This document shows, piece after piece, positions 45,901-54,662 of a stretch of 64,000 bases of DNA. The stretch lies in assembly GCF_000179595.2 (NCBI RefSeq), contig NZ_JH556658.1, positions 204,528-268,527 of the forward strand, read 5' to 3'. Numbering within the stretch: position 1 is the stretch's first letter; each line of letters opens with the position of its first letter. The notes below the pieces were generated by a model. The model was not told the DNA's origin and ran no database searches. It saw nothing but the letters and a program-made list of their open reading frames with translations. Position numbers and translations under genes: made by a program. Origin of the DNA: Acetivibrio cellulolyticus CD2 (lineage in GTDB: Bacteria; Bacillota; Clostridia; Acetivibrionales; Acetivibrionaceae).

Positions 45901-47309
45901 GAATGGAATACAGCCAATTCGAATTTGATAGTATAAACGGAGAACAAACTAAAATAAAGGGTGTTTTAAGTGAGTTGACTGAAAATAAAAACAGTATACA
46001 ATTTAAAATTGCCGAAAGAAATTCCGATTTACGGCATATGAAAAAAAGTATTTTGGACAAGTGTGTCTATGATGAGCCTATGCAAAGGGAAAACGTCAGG
46101 GATTTGGAATTTGAAACTGAGAAAAATAGCTTGAGAATTAAGCAGAAGGATTTTGAAAAACAGTTATCACGCATGAAAGCCCAGGAAAACAATTTACAGA
46201 GGGTAAGGTTTGCGCTTGAAGAGTACTCCATATATGCACCGCTTGCTGTTGATATACAGGCTATACAAAGTGATATAAACGAATATGTGTTAAAGCTTAT
46301 AAAAGAGTATAAGGAATTGGTAGAGCTATCGAACTTAAAGAGGAATTCGCTGACTGATATATACTCTGAAGTAGAAAGTGAATTTATTATTAAAGCTGAG
46401 ATGTTTAAAAGTCTTTTTAGCTCCATTCTCGATGGTGATAAAAAATATCAGCCTGTGCACGCAATGAATGCACTTGACAGGGTATATCTTCAAATTGACA
46501 GAAAACTTGAACAGCACTCAGTAGATATTAAAAAGATTGACAATATGGAAATCTGCATAATTGATAATACGGTAAGTTATCTTATGAATGTCTACGATGA
46601 AATGAACAGTATAGACAGGAATTCAACAATTGATGTAGATGGTAAAAGGTGCAAAATGCTTATAATTGATTTGCCTCAAAAGGAAAACCTGGAAAGCATT
46701 TCACTTAAGGAATACTTGAAAAACACCATAAGAAACTGCGTGAGCATATATAAGCAGGGAAAATCACTTGATAATATTCTGGCGAATGAAATAAGTACCT
46801 TTGACCTTTTTGACAGGCTGGTTTCAATAAACAAAATAGGAATAACCTTGATTAAAATTGAACCTAACAAATTGAAAAAGAAGAGTTGGAAAGAGGTTAT
46901 AGAAGAGAACTCAGGAGGAGAACTGTTTGTAAGTGCCTTTGTAGTATTTATATCCCTACTCACTTACATGAGAGGAGAAAATCTGCTCAGCTCAAATATG
47001 GAAAGTAAAGTGCTGATTATGGACAACCCGTTTGGTCCTATTACGTCAGAACACCTTTTAAAACCTCTTTTTGAGATTTCAAAAAAATATAATACACAGA
47101 TGATTTGTCTTTCTGACTTGAAAGAACATACAATTTTTGATAGATTCAACCTGATTTATTCTGTAAACATAGAAAAGGAAATAGGAAGGGAAGAAGAGTA
47201 TATAGAACTTAAGACAATTAAGAAGGATATTGCAACTCAAGAGGATGAAATCCTATCGGTATCAATGTTTAAAATAGAAGATAAATCAAGGTTTGAATTA
47301 GTAAATTAG
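42930..47309 (+). CDS. SMC/MukB-like ATPase of a Wadjet-type system
   Basis: 1459-residue ABC-type ATPase built like SMC proteins. The N-terminal head has Walker A NLQNGGGKTVL (37-47). Long coiled coils fill about 260-520 and 780-1180 with an interrupted hinge-like middle. The C-terminal head has the signature ENSGGELFVSAF (about 1325) and a Walker B block KVLIMDNPFGPITSEHLL (about 1360). The residue after the Walker B Asp is Asn, not the usual Glu, though the rest of the motif is intact. JetC of Wadjet and MukB extrude DNA loops. AAGGAG precedes the ATG; the next gene begins 11 bases after the stop. Confidence 0.9.
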   Translation: MAKIGKIRFVNFTYNDNRHIYDQTFDFYNGEDTLLNLQNGGGKTVLVQMMMQPIIPKQKLKDRNFKGYFKNTKGPVYVMIEWILDDSSKRVLTGIGIKRVLSKNIDDESESIKVVTFISEYEGESSFDIKNIELLEEEKGIVRLIEFDRVLKNLSAAEKEGKDIWLFRWDLSDDKKEYARRLKTYKINQLEWKNLMVKINESEAGLNSFFNDCKTTGALIKKWFIPTIEEQLNKNGNFVENIKELIKNHTEQLVKNEDMIREREIFEDFKRKSKVLYESLNEYKDVLSRSEENKKELGNSFLFVNDKIKSIDREKEEIVRNITALENNIKELEYERLSVEYYQISDVLELLRQSLLETENKADELKADNSKLEYRKNLLSCSKLKDEVKNLNSKIAKYETELHKESLQQEDIRNIINDLEYSLKEKYKEKIFDLEKTIDSEKRHLTDENNNLSKSLDHYEKINEDISKINDQIISIRGRIAVFEESEKALRMAYPDFLPVKNTSTHELDEASMDSIKALLGEEEEEIEKSKVYLNSRHVENQSKLDKLEIQLKELLDKYPVLVIEKNKLETKYHKFEAEKNAIIKIIKSYQLSEDFLYNKEKLLIPLNSNKEKFSKLISDKSLENSILGKQYKIYESGKAFELSEDLRQMLEDNNILVEFGYEWLKSLQENKNSKLKLVRSNPFLPYSLIVSQKDMECIREMEFKGAISPIVPIIEREKLESAIEIKSRNSVHSFGNIDFLIAFDDRILNKNYLKEICEDITDKISKNNEIIKTAQEALKNVEHHILKIEEFSYTFDAVNKMSDELSTISKDTEDNTFNKTEIEAEIVLIKNNNKDEMAAKSELLDRENRFFRKREEIYGFFTRCEGYSVDFKEKKQKEEVLKLKRTEMEALDKKIVNTRESINVHNLKITNISTALEKLRDNYQKYKDVLQGKYIDEEIEQLESKLTSYTSQIGIKIQAMRDILEDYKKDRNEKEKKIDSFVLEESLYIGMEYSQFEFDSINGEQTKIKGVLSELTENKNSIQFKIAERNSDLRHMKKSILDKCVYDEPMQRENVRDLEFETEKNSLRIKQKDFEKQLSRMKAQENNLQRVRFALEEYSIYAPLAVDIQAIQSDINEYVLKLIKEYKELVELSNLKRNSLTDIYSEVESEFIIKAEMFKSLFSSILDGDKKYQPVHAMNALDRVYLQIDRKLEQHSVDIKKIDNMEICIIDNTVSYLMNVYDEMNSIDRNSTIDVDGKRCKMLIIDLPQKENLESISLKEYLKNTIRNCVSIYKQGKSLDNILANEISTFDLFDRLVSINKIGITLIKIEPNKLKKKSWKEVIEENSGGELFVSAFVVFISLLTYMRGENLLSSNMESKVLIMDNPFGPITSEHLLKPLFEISKKYNTQMICLSDLKEHTIFDRFNLIYSVNIEKEIGREEEYIELKTIKKDIATQEDEILSVSMFKIEDKSRFELVN

Positions 47310-47320
47310 GAAGTGATATT

Positions 47321-50230
47321 TTGACCAGGAAGGATAGTAAAATTGAAATAAACGATAAATTGATTGATTTTGCCGAAACAACGTTTTTAAGCGGTTTTGA
47401 TGCTAATTATGGAAAAATTCTCGTAAAATTAGAGCTTGTACTGGAATTTTTTAAGGAAGACAATTCAATAAAAATTGGGGTTTATGCAGGTTTTGATAAA
47501 GTGTATAAGATCAGCGAAATTGGGCGCTTCCTTAAATGCTTTGAAAATGGAACTTCATATTATCTGAGTAAAAATTTTATATTCGAACCGTCAAAAATGT
47601 GTTTTAGCAAAATTGACACAAAAGTTCTCGAGTTTTTTTATTATATAAAGAGGACAAGAGTGAGGATACCTCATGTATATTATTATAAGAGCTCAGAACT
47701 TAATGAAGCTGAAATTATTTTAGGTGAAACCGAATGTGGCTATTTTCTTGATACCATTTGGAATGACATAGGAAGCCTTTGCTTTAACAAACAATCTGCC
47801 AAAGTTCAATTTGAAAATGAAGTGCACATAAGGACAAGTGTTGAAAATAAAGGTGGCTATAACCTTTTGGTTATGGATTATTCGGAGTATGGAGATTTTT
47901 ATCCTCTGACTTTGGATTTTAAATATATTGCCTTTTATGAAAAGGGCATTATTGTTAAACTAACAGATGATAAAAGAAATGTAATAAGTAATCTCTTTAA
48001 TTTTAAAAATAGCGAAAATGTTGTGTTTTTCAGAGTTGGTGAGAAAGAGAAAAAACAGTTTCATAAGAATTTTATTGAAAAATATAAAGAAGCACTCAAT
48101 ATTTCGATAGATAAAGATGTAGAAAGAGAAATCAACGCTGCAAGTCTTTTATCAAGAGCTTATTTTGATTTATCGCCAAAGGGGATAGTTTCAAAGTTGG
48201 AGTTTAATTATGGCGACAAAGCAATAAATCCACTTGATGATACCGGATCGGACAAGAGTTTTAGAGAATTTGACAGGGAAAGTAAGATCCTTTCCTCAAT
48301 CAAGTTATTAGGATTCCGTGAATACGGAAGGCTTTTTATATTAGATGATACGGAAAAAATTATGTTTTTGCTGACAGATAAGCTGGCAGAGTTAAAGAAA
48401 ACTTCAGAAGTTTATTATTCAGAGGATTTTAAAAAATTGCAAGTAAAAAATCTCGGAAGTATGGGACTTTCTTTGTCCATAGACGAAGCATTAATATATA
48501 TGAATATCAACCTTGAAAATATAAGTGATGAGGAACTGGCGGAGATTTTAGAGGCAATAAACAATAAGAAAAAGTATTACAAGTTAAAAAACGGCTCAAT
48601 CATAAACTTAAGCAGCCTTGAAAGTGAGAAATTCATTGATTTTTTAAGTAATATGAATATAGATACAAGTAGTATAAAAAATGGCCTTTTTGAAATACCC
48701 TTAAATAAATGTCTGTATATAGAAAATTATCTAAAAGAAAAGGGTTTTGACAATGTAGAGATAGATAAGCGTCTTAGTGATTTTATGGATAAAGTTTCAA
48801 AGCCTTTGGAGACTGAACTGACATTTGAAGAAAAATTAAATGGTGTACTGAGGAGTTATCAGAAAGATGGGGTTAAATGGCTTAAATGTATGGCAAAGCA
48901 TTCTTTTGGAGGAATATTGGCCGACGATATGGGACTTGGGAAAACCCTTCAGGTACTGGCTTTTATACTTTCCGATAAGGACAGGAAGCTACCATGCCTC
49001 GTAGTAGCGCCCTCTTCAATTATTTATAATTGGAAAATAGAGGCTGAAAAGTTTGCACCCCAGCTAAAAGTACTTGTAATTACGGGAGTAAAGGAAAGAA
49101 GAACCATGCTTATTGCAGCTTCGAATGATTATGATATGATTGTAACTTCTTATGGTGCCGTGAGAAACGATATTGAAGCTTATAAAAAGCTGAGATTTTC
49201 CTATATTTTTGTAGATGAAGCACAGAATATAAAAAATCCATTGACCATAAATGCAAACAGTGTAAAGAGTCTTGTGGCTAGCTGTTGTTTTGCTATAACC
49301 GGAACTCCTATAGAAAATAATTTAACTGAGCTATGGTCAATTTTTGATTTTGTGATGCCAGGCTTTCTTAAAGATAAAAACAGCTTCGCAGTGGATCTTG
49401 GAGAGCCTGTTGTAAAAGGTGGAAATAAAGAAAAAGCCGATCAGTTGTCAAGACTTATAAAACCATTTATTTTACGACGGTTAAAAAGAGAGGTTTTAAA
49501 AGAGTTGCCTGAAAAAATTGAGACAAATTATTTTGCAGAAATGAAGGAAGAGCAGAAGAAAATATATGCGGCATATTACAAAAGTTTTAAAGAAGAACTT
49601 ATTCCTAAAATTGAAGAATTCGGAATTGAGAAAAATCATATCGAAATTCTTGCAGCATTGACACGCTTAAGACAGATTTGTGCGCACCCTGCAACTTTTT
49701 TGGACGATTATACTGGAGGCAGTGGAAAGCTGGAACTGGCAATGGATATAATAATTCAGTCAATAGATTCAGGCCATAGTATATTAGTATTTTCACAATT
49801 TACCAAAATGCTTAAAATAATACGAAATGAACTAGAGAATAGCGGTATAAATTATTACTATTTGGATGGTTCGATGAAACCGGAAGAAAGAATGATGGAA
49901 ATTGATAATTTCAACAGCGATCGTGAGGCTGTGTTTCTAATATCCCTAAAAGCTGGCGGAACAGGATTGAATTTAACAAAAGCCGATGTTATAATTCACT
50001 TTGATCCATGGTGGAATCCGGCGGTAGAAGATCAAGCAAGCGATAGAGCTCATAGAATGGGGCAGAAAAATGTTGTCCAGGTGTATAAACTTCTGACAGA
50101 GGGAACAATCGAAGAGAAAATTGCAAACCTTCAGGATAGGAAAAGGGATTTGATAGAAAGTATAATAAAACCGGGTGAAAATAATACTGATAAGCTTTGG
50201 GAAGATGATTTGAGGGAATTATTTATATGA
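47321..50230 (+). CDS. SNF2-family helicase in the JetD position
   Basis: 969-residue SWI2/SNF2 ATPase. Residues about 1-490 form a SNF2-associated N-terminal region without a visible SWIM zinc finger. The motor (about 500-960) is complete: DDMGLGKT (Walker A, about 534), VDEAQ (about 630), ITGTPIEN, FDPWWNP and DQASDRAHRMGQ. It would use ATP to translocate on double-stranded DNA. The TTG start at 47321 follows AGGAAGTGAT and lies 11 bases after the SMC gene. In Wadjet the fourth gene encodes the Toprim nuclease JetD; a translocase here is the unusual part. No nuclease domain is recognisable in it. Confidence 0.93.
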   Translation: MTRKDSKIEINDKLIDFAETTFLSGFDANYGKILVKLELVLEFFKEDNSIKIGVYAGFDKVYKISEIGRFLKCFENGTSYYLSKNFIFEPSKMCFSKIDTKVLEFFYYIKRTRVRIPHVYYYKSSELNEAEIILGETECGYFLDTIWNDIGSLCFNKQSAKVQFENEVHIRTSVENKGGYNLLVMDYSEYGDFYPLTLDFKYIAFYEKGIIVKLTDDKRNVISNLFNFKNSENVVFFRVGEKEKKQFHKNFIEKYKEALNISIDKDVEREINAASLLSRAYFDLSPKGIVSKLEFNYGDKAINPLDDTGSDKSFREFDRESKILSSIKLLGFREYGRLFILDDTEKIMFLLTDKLAELKKTSEVYYSEDFKKLQVKNLGSMGLSLSIDEALIYMNINLENISDEELAEILEAINNKKKYYKLKNGSIINLSSLESEKFIDFLSNMNIDTSSIKNGLFEIPLNKCLYIENYLKEKGFDNVEIDKRLSDFMDKVSKPLETELTFEEKLNGVLRSYQKDGVKWLKCMAKHSFGGILADDMGLGKTLQVLAFILSDKDRKLPCLVVAPSSIIYNWKIEAEKFAPQLKVLVITGVKERRTMLIAASNDYDMIVTSYGAVRNDIEAYKKLRFSYIFVDEAQNIKNPLTINANSVKSLVASCCFAITGTPIENNLTELWSIFDFVMPGFLKDKNSFAVDLGEPVVKGGNKEKADQLSRLIKPFILRRLKREVLKELPEKIETNYFAEMKEEQKKIYAAYYKSFKEELIPKIEEFGIEKNHIEILAALTRLRQICAHPATFLDDYTGGSGKLELAMDIIIQSIDSGHSILVFSQFTKMLKIIRNELENSGINYYYLDGSMKPEERMMEIDNFNSDREAVFLISLKAGGTGLNLTKADVIIHFDPWWNPAVEDQASDRAHRMGQKNVVQVYKLLTEGTIEEKIANLQDRKRDLIESIIKPGENNTDKLWEDDLRELFI

Positions 50231-50295
50231 CAGGATTAACGGCTCAAAAGGGCTTTTTAAAATAATTAGTAGAATGATATGGAGGATGATAATAT

Positions 50296-50766
50296 ATGAA
50301 ACCTGTAAAACTAAAAGATATTATTGATCAAATGGATACAATGTCAGACGAGTACAATGTTTTTTTAGATAAAGAAACCGGAAAGATATTTTCTTTAAGT
50401 GCTGAGGAAATGTCTATTGCCGAAGAGTCAGAGGAAGATGAGGATTTCTCAAATTACCCGGAATGGCAGCAGGATGAATTAAAAGAAGCTCTTGATGTAA
50501 TTGTAAACTGGGAAAATTATGTTGAGCTTCCTAGCAAATTTGACATTGATGAATATAGTATTATGGAGGAGTTTTGTGATAGTATTTCTAATTCACGAAT
50601 GAGTGATGCTTTAAGAAATGCTATACAAGGGCGTGGAGCTTTCAGAAAATTTAAAGATACTATCCAAAGGTTAAATATTGAGGATAGTTGGTACAAATTT
50701 AAAGAAGAGGCTTTTAGGAAAATTGCTGTAGAGTGGTGTGAAGATAACTGTATAGAGTATGTTTAA
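50296..50766 (+). CDS. UPF0158 family protein
   Basis: 156-residue acidic protein of the UPF0158 family, with VFLDKETGKIFSL, a central YVELPSKFDIDEYSIMEEFC block and a late GAFRKFKDTIQR and WYKFKEEAFRKIAVEWCEDN region. GGAGGAT precedes the ATG. It lies 65 bases after the helicase gene and a terminator follows, so it may be the last gene of the SMC operon or separate. The family has no known function. Confidence 0.85.
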   Translation: MKPVKLKDIIDQMDTMSDEYNVFLDKETGKIFSLSAEEMSIAEESEEDEDFSNYPEWQQDELKEALDVIVNWENYVELPSKFDIDEYSIMEEFCDSISNSRMSDALRNAIQGRGAFRKFKDTIQRLNIEDSWYKFKEEAFRKIAVEWCEDNCIEYV

Positions 50767-50806
50767 TCTTTTTAGAAGAGATTCTAATGTTTCATTACTA
50801 TACTAA

Positions 50807-50848
50807 AAGAAATAAAAGAACTATAGTTTAATGGTTCTCTTATTTCTT
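50807..50848 (+). terminator. Terminator after the UPF0158 gene
   Basis: AAGAAATAA (50807-50815) pairs with TTATTTCTT (50840-50848) and AGAAC with GTTCT, with one mismatch. The U-rich 3' arm makes it a plausible end of the operon. Confidence 0.6.
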
Positions 50849-50879
50849 CGTATAGGTGTTTTTGACAAGTATCAGTGCC

Positions 50880-50935
50880 AATTTTGGAACCGCCGCATAC
50901 TGGGAGATACATACGGTAGTGTGGAAGGCTGAATA
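50880..50935 (+). mobile_element. Group II intron-like remnant
   Basis: GGAACCGCCGCATACTGGGA and the following bases form an imperfect hairpin with GGTAGTGTGGAAGGC after it. This is the arrangement seen behind maturase genes in bacterial group II introns. A shorter copy of the core lies at 25572. The rest of the intron is absent. Confidence 0.35.
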
Positions 50936-50985
50936 GCTTATAATCAGATTAATCATATATGGGCTTTATTAACATCTTGAATTGT

Positions 50986-51371
50986 CTACTCTAGACCAGT
51001 CTTATCAGTAAACACCTTTTTAATTACTTCGGCAGTTTGTGAATCAATAGAATTTACAACAGCTTTGACCAGCATTTCATTAGGTAGATATGCCGGATTT
51101 TTTTAAGGAGTATTCCATTTTCATTAAAGATTCTTGTAGCTATATTAAACACTTCATTTTGATTTGGTGTTGGATTTATGCGTATACTCCATCTAATCTG
51201 GCTCTCGAGCTCATCAATTAAATATTGGTACTTTTGGCCGATTGCAGGGGAAATGAAGCTGAGTTCTATAAAGGTCTCTGCGTTAACAGATTTGATACTT
51301 TTTCTGTAAATCTTGTCAGGCTTATTTCTAAAGGCCTCATCCATCATAGCTAGGGTTTGATTTTGCTCCAT
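50986..51371 (-). pseudogene. Frameshifted gene of unknown family
   Basis: From an ATG at 51371 the frame codes KSIKSVNAETFIELSFISPA, QKYQYLIDELESQIRWSIRI and NPTPNQNEVFNIATRIFNEN. A run of seven T (51098-51104) breaks it. Shifting by one base restores KKNPAYLPNEMLVKAVVNSI and runs to a stop at 50986. Without the slip the protein would be about 128 residues. It abuts a CotJC scrap in another frame at its start. I do not recognise the family. Confidence 0.55.
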
Positions 51372-51374
51372 CTG

Positions 51375-51473
51375 GTAATCGCTTTTGCTTCATTTGTTGG
51401 TATGCTGAATCTTTGACTTAAATACCCTAAAGATGCAGCCAGCTCGCCATCTGGTCCACTGAATTTATGGCAT
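51375..51473 (-). pseudogene. CotJC / manganese catalase fragment
   Basis: About 33 codons read GPDGELAASLGYLSQRFSIP followed by TNEAKAIT, which matches the N-terminal core of the spore-coat manganese catalase CotJC. No start is visible, and the rest of the gene is missing. The piece joins directly to the unrelated frame at 51371. The stretch 51474-51600 shows nothing further. Confidence 0.6.
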
Positions 51474-51601
51474 GTATATCTTATTCGTTTGAATCAAAGA
51501 AAACAAGCTATAGAAGCTGAGTAACAAGCATAAGAGAATACTTATGATAACTATCTGCTATTTGATTTTTTAAATTTTAAATTAAAGAAAGAAGGATACC
51601 A

Positions 51602-51947
51602 ATGAATGCAAAAATTATAGCAGTTGCAAACCAAAAAGGTGGTGTAGCTAAGACTACCAGTGTAAGGAATATGGCATTTTCCCTTGGAGAGCAGGGGAAG
51701 AAGGTGCTGGCTTTAGATTTTGACCCACAATCCAACCTTACTTCATCATTTGCAGATGATAGTGTAATCATTCCAAATCAATCAGGAGTATTATGCAACA
51801 ATGGGGCTAACGGACTTTACAAAGAGCATCTTGAAGATTAGAAAAAGAATCAATCCTAAAATTCAGTTTTACGGAATCCTTCTGACTATGTGTGATATGC
51901 AGACAATTCTTCATAGGGAAGTATGTGAAGAGCTTCGAAGATTTTGA
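51602..51947 (+). pseudogene. ParA/Soj-type ATPase, broken
   Basis: The start codes a ParA N-terminus: IIAVANQKGGVAKTTSVRNM with the deviant Walker A KGGVAKTT and LALDFDPQSNLTSSF. After about 79 codons the frame ends. In another frame 51843-51947 codes NPKIQFYGILLTMCDMQTIL and HREVCEELRRF, the later part of the same family. The middle (about 60 residues) and the C-terminus are lost. It is a relic of a plasmid- or element-type partition gene. Confidence 0.8.
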
Positions 51948-51991
51948 TTGACTTTATAGTTTGTTTTACGTGATAGTAGTTTAATAATTAT

Positions 51992-53308
51992 TTATCGAAA
52001 TATAAAAGTAAAAATTGTACTAATTATTGCAAAAACAGTACTAATTACAGTGAATAGTATAATTATTTTGTTGATTTTTTCTTGGTATTTAAACAATATA
52101 TCATTTTCTGTCAATTGCAGTATATTTATAAGTTTATCTTTATCAACGTAATATTTCATATTTTCTAACAATAATTCTCCTAAACCTTCTACCTTAAATA
52201 AAAATTTAAATTCCAGTTTCTTAAGGACTTCTATTATTTCCTCTCTGTTCTTTTTTAGCCTAAGAATTTCAGTTTTTAAACGTCTTTTGTGATGATCCTT
52301 TTTTTGCTCCTTATTATTGTCTTTTATTACCTTTTGTAGGTTGCTTTTTAATACTAATGCCATTTCTGCAGTATACAAAATACCATGATTCAAACCAGCA
52401 ATATTTGGATTGTACATATAATATTGTTCAATATAATCAAAATAATTCTGTCTGAACTTTTTTTGGTATTCTCTATATGTTTTAGCTGAAGGGGATTTTA
52501 CAAAGTTAAAGACTACGCAGCTATCTAAATGAGAAAATACTCTTATGAATTCTCTTGTAGACCAAGATATATTAATTTTACTTTTAACCTTATCTGCCGG
52601 GACAAAATCCCAACCTTCATCACTAGTCAACAATCCATATATTGGTTTTAAAACCTTAACGTCATTAAAATCTACATTTAAACCATCAAAGTCATTTAAC
52701 TCTAAAATTGTATATGGTATGTCCAAAGTCTCATATGTATTCGAGTAAATCCCAATAAAATTTGAATATTTTTCAAATAATTCTTTGAATGAAATTTTAC
52801 ATTTATCTAGTATATTGGATCCTAATAATTCAAATTTTGTATCTTTGTAAAAGCATTGCCTCAAATATATTAGTTTTTCAATAGTGAATTTCTGTAATTT
52901 GAAGTAAATCATTACAGAACAAGTAGGGACTTCAGGAAAATATGAAAGAATTACACTGCAAGAAATTCTTTTTTGCTCTCCTAATTCTCTAATACAAAGT
53001 TCCAACGTATCTAATTCAAATCTTTTTATAGTATTTCCTCTTTTACGGTAATAAAATTCATCTGTGATGGAAAACATATGTAAATTCGATACATTACATT
53101 TATCAACTTCTAAATGTTTACAAAAATAATCACAATCTTCTTTGTTTATTATATCGCATTTTTCCTTAATGAATTCTTTTTCACATTTTTTTTTGATTTT
53201 TATTCTATTAAGCTTGGGAGTATTGTTTTCAAAATCAATATTGTCAGGTAAAGTATATACATGCAAAAAGTCAATCTTGGCTTCCTCTATAATAGAATTA
53301 TTAGTCAT
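51992..53308 (-). CDS. Large unknown protein with C-terminal membrane anchor
   Basis: 438 residues. The first 300 are soluble and Cys/Lys-rich at the start (CEKEFIKEKCDII, DYFCKHLEVDKC). A Lys-rich coiled coil (about 330-370) follows, then a C-terminal double hydrophobic stretch, KIIILFTVISTVFAIISTIF, ending FIFR. It looks like a tail-anchored membrane protein, as seen in several phage-defence effectors, but no known effector domain is recognised. The ATG is at 53308. It lies between a ParA relic and unknown genes, next to the SMC operon. Confidence 0.65.
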   Translation of the reverse strand: MTNNSIIEEAKIDFLHVYTLPDNIDFENNTPKLNRIKIKKKCEKEFIKEKCDIINKEDCDYFCKHLEVDKCNVSNLHMFSITDEFYYRKRGNTIKRFELDTLELCIRELGEQKRISCSVILSYFPEVPTCSVMIYFKLQKFTIEKLIYLRQCFYKDTKFELLGSNILDKCKISFKELFEKYSNFIGIYSNTYETLDIPYTILELNDFDGLNVDFNDVKVLKPIYGLLTSDEGWDFVPADKVKSKINISWSTREFIRVFSHLDSCVVFNFVKSPSAKTYREYQKKFRQNYFDYIEQYYMYNPNIAGLNHGILYTAEMALVLKSNLQKVIKDNNKEQKKDHHKRRLKTEILRLKKNREEIIEVLKKLEFKFLFKVEGLGELLLENMKYYVDKDKLINILQLTENDILFKYQEKINKIIILFTVISTVFAIISTIFTFIFR

Positions 53309-53763
53309 TTTTATCTCCTGAATACTATTTTTATGGTATAAATGGTATAATATATTACGTGTCTAGTCAAGTAACCGATTATTGTTTGCTTAATACTCAA
53401 AAAATTAATAATTCTATTACTAGACATCTTATTGTAAAAAACTTGTAAATAGATTAATTTAGCCTTTAATTAAGGGAGGTACATAAAAATATATTGGAGA
53501 GGACAGACATCTACTATGCATCGGAGCTACATAATCTTGTAAAACCCGCTGCTTGGTTATTCAATTCATCTGTGCATTGGACTTGCAGGGGAATACATTG
53601 TAACCAGTGATCCAAAAGCAGAACTTTTTCACAATACACAAAATTATATTTTTGAATATTAAATCTCTAGATATGAAGGCAGGCTTGCAAAATTGATTGA
53701 AGTGCCTGACATAGAGGTTGTATAAGTTGTTCAAAATTTGGGTAGACGAGGAGATAACAAAAG
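53309..53763. other. Spacer with no recognisable gene
   Basis: About 450 bases without an intact reading frame. Short coding-like scraps occur near 53570-53700, with several in-frame stops. It is probably decayed DNA. An AGGAG (about 53750) serves the next gene. Confidence 0.5.
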
Positions 53764-54579
53764 ATGTTTAATAAATTTAAAAATAGCCTTAAAAAGACAA
53801 TTCATGTTAGCTTCATAGATGTAGAAACAGGAAATTCGTTTGCGGTGTCTGATATGAAACCTGACCAACTTCCTGAAAGTTTTGAAGCCAGTACAACTAT
53901 GTATATACAAAATGAAAGCTGGGAAGTAGTTGAAGCTATACCTGTTACATCAGCTGAATTTACAAAAAGCCGAGAGCTGAAGCTGATTTTAAGGAAAGTT
54001 GAAATTCAAACGGTGGATCCGAAAGAATTGCTGTTATCCCTGCCAACCATTAGCAATGAACTTCCGTCTATACAAGAAGGCTCTACCAAATTAAATAAAA
54101 GCGTTTTTGAAATCCATGAAGATGATTGGAGACAGGTTGATATAATGCCTGTCAGCAAGATGGATTTAATTGTTGATAATTTAATGGCAATTAAAGACAT
54201 ATATGAAAAAAGAGCAATACAAAATGGCGATATTATAGTGTTTAAAGAATTGCATATTAGAGCCGGTTTGGATACTCCATTTGATAAACACAGACTAGAA
54301 CTTCAAGCCATACTTAGTGATTTTAGTGTTTTGTCTGATTTTGAAGGGCTTTCATTTAAGGGCGTTGCAGGATTAATTGAAGGTGGTTTTGCTGTTGCTA
54401 TCGCAGAGGGTTTAACTTTATACGGTCTTCAGCGAAGTAATCTGATTGCTTCTCTTTCGATACATTACACTAATAGGGAAAACTTTGAAAAAGAAACAGT
54501 TAAAATGGTTGAAGTATTTGCAAAACATAGTTTGTGCATGGTTGACTGGTGCAGGATGGATGTTTTTAGAGATCAATAA
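53764..54579 (+). CDS. Soluble protein of unknown function
   Basis: 271 residues without signal peptide or membrane helix. Two similar half-domains are suggested by recurring WEVVEAIPVTSAEF and WRQVDIMPVSKMDL segments (about 58-75 and 120-135), as if by internal duplication. The C-terminal third has GLIEGGFAVAIAEGLTLYGL and a late VEVFAKHSLCMVDWCRMDVF. AGGAG lies before the ATG. Small unknown genes follow. I recognise no family. Confidence 0.6.
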   Translation: MFNKFKNSLKKTIHVSFIDVETGNSFAVSDMKPDQLPESFEASTTMYIQNESWEVVEAIPVTSAEFTKSRELKLILRKVEIQTVDPKELLLSLPTISNELPSIQEGSTKLNKSVFEIHEDDWRQVDIMPVSKMDLIVDNLMAIKDIYEKRAIQNGDIIVFKELHIRAGLDTPFDKHRLELQAILSDFSVLSDFEGLSFKGVAGLIEGGFAVAIAEGLTLYGLQRSNLIASLSIHYTNRENFEKETVKMVEVFAKHSLCMVDWCRMDVFRDQ

Positions 54580-54662
54580 GGTATATATGGGAGAATTTTT
54601 GGTTGAAACTCATCGTATATCAAATGAGTTACAATTCATTTAAGAAATGAGGTAATTATACT

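Noticed and set aside
47321..50230. The SNF2 protein as a restriction-modification or DISARM-like helicase
   Set aside because: No methyltransferase or PLD-type partner lies nearby, and the tight linkage to the SMC genes fits better.
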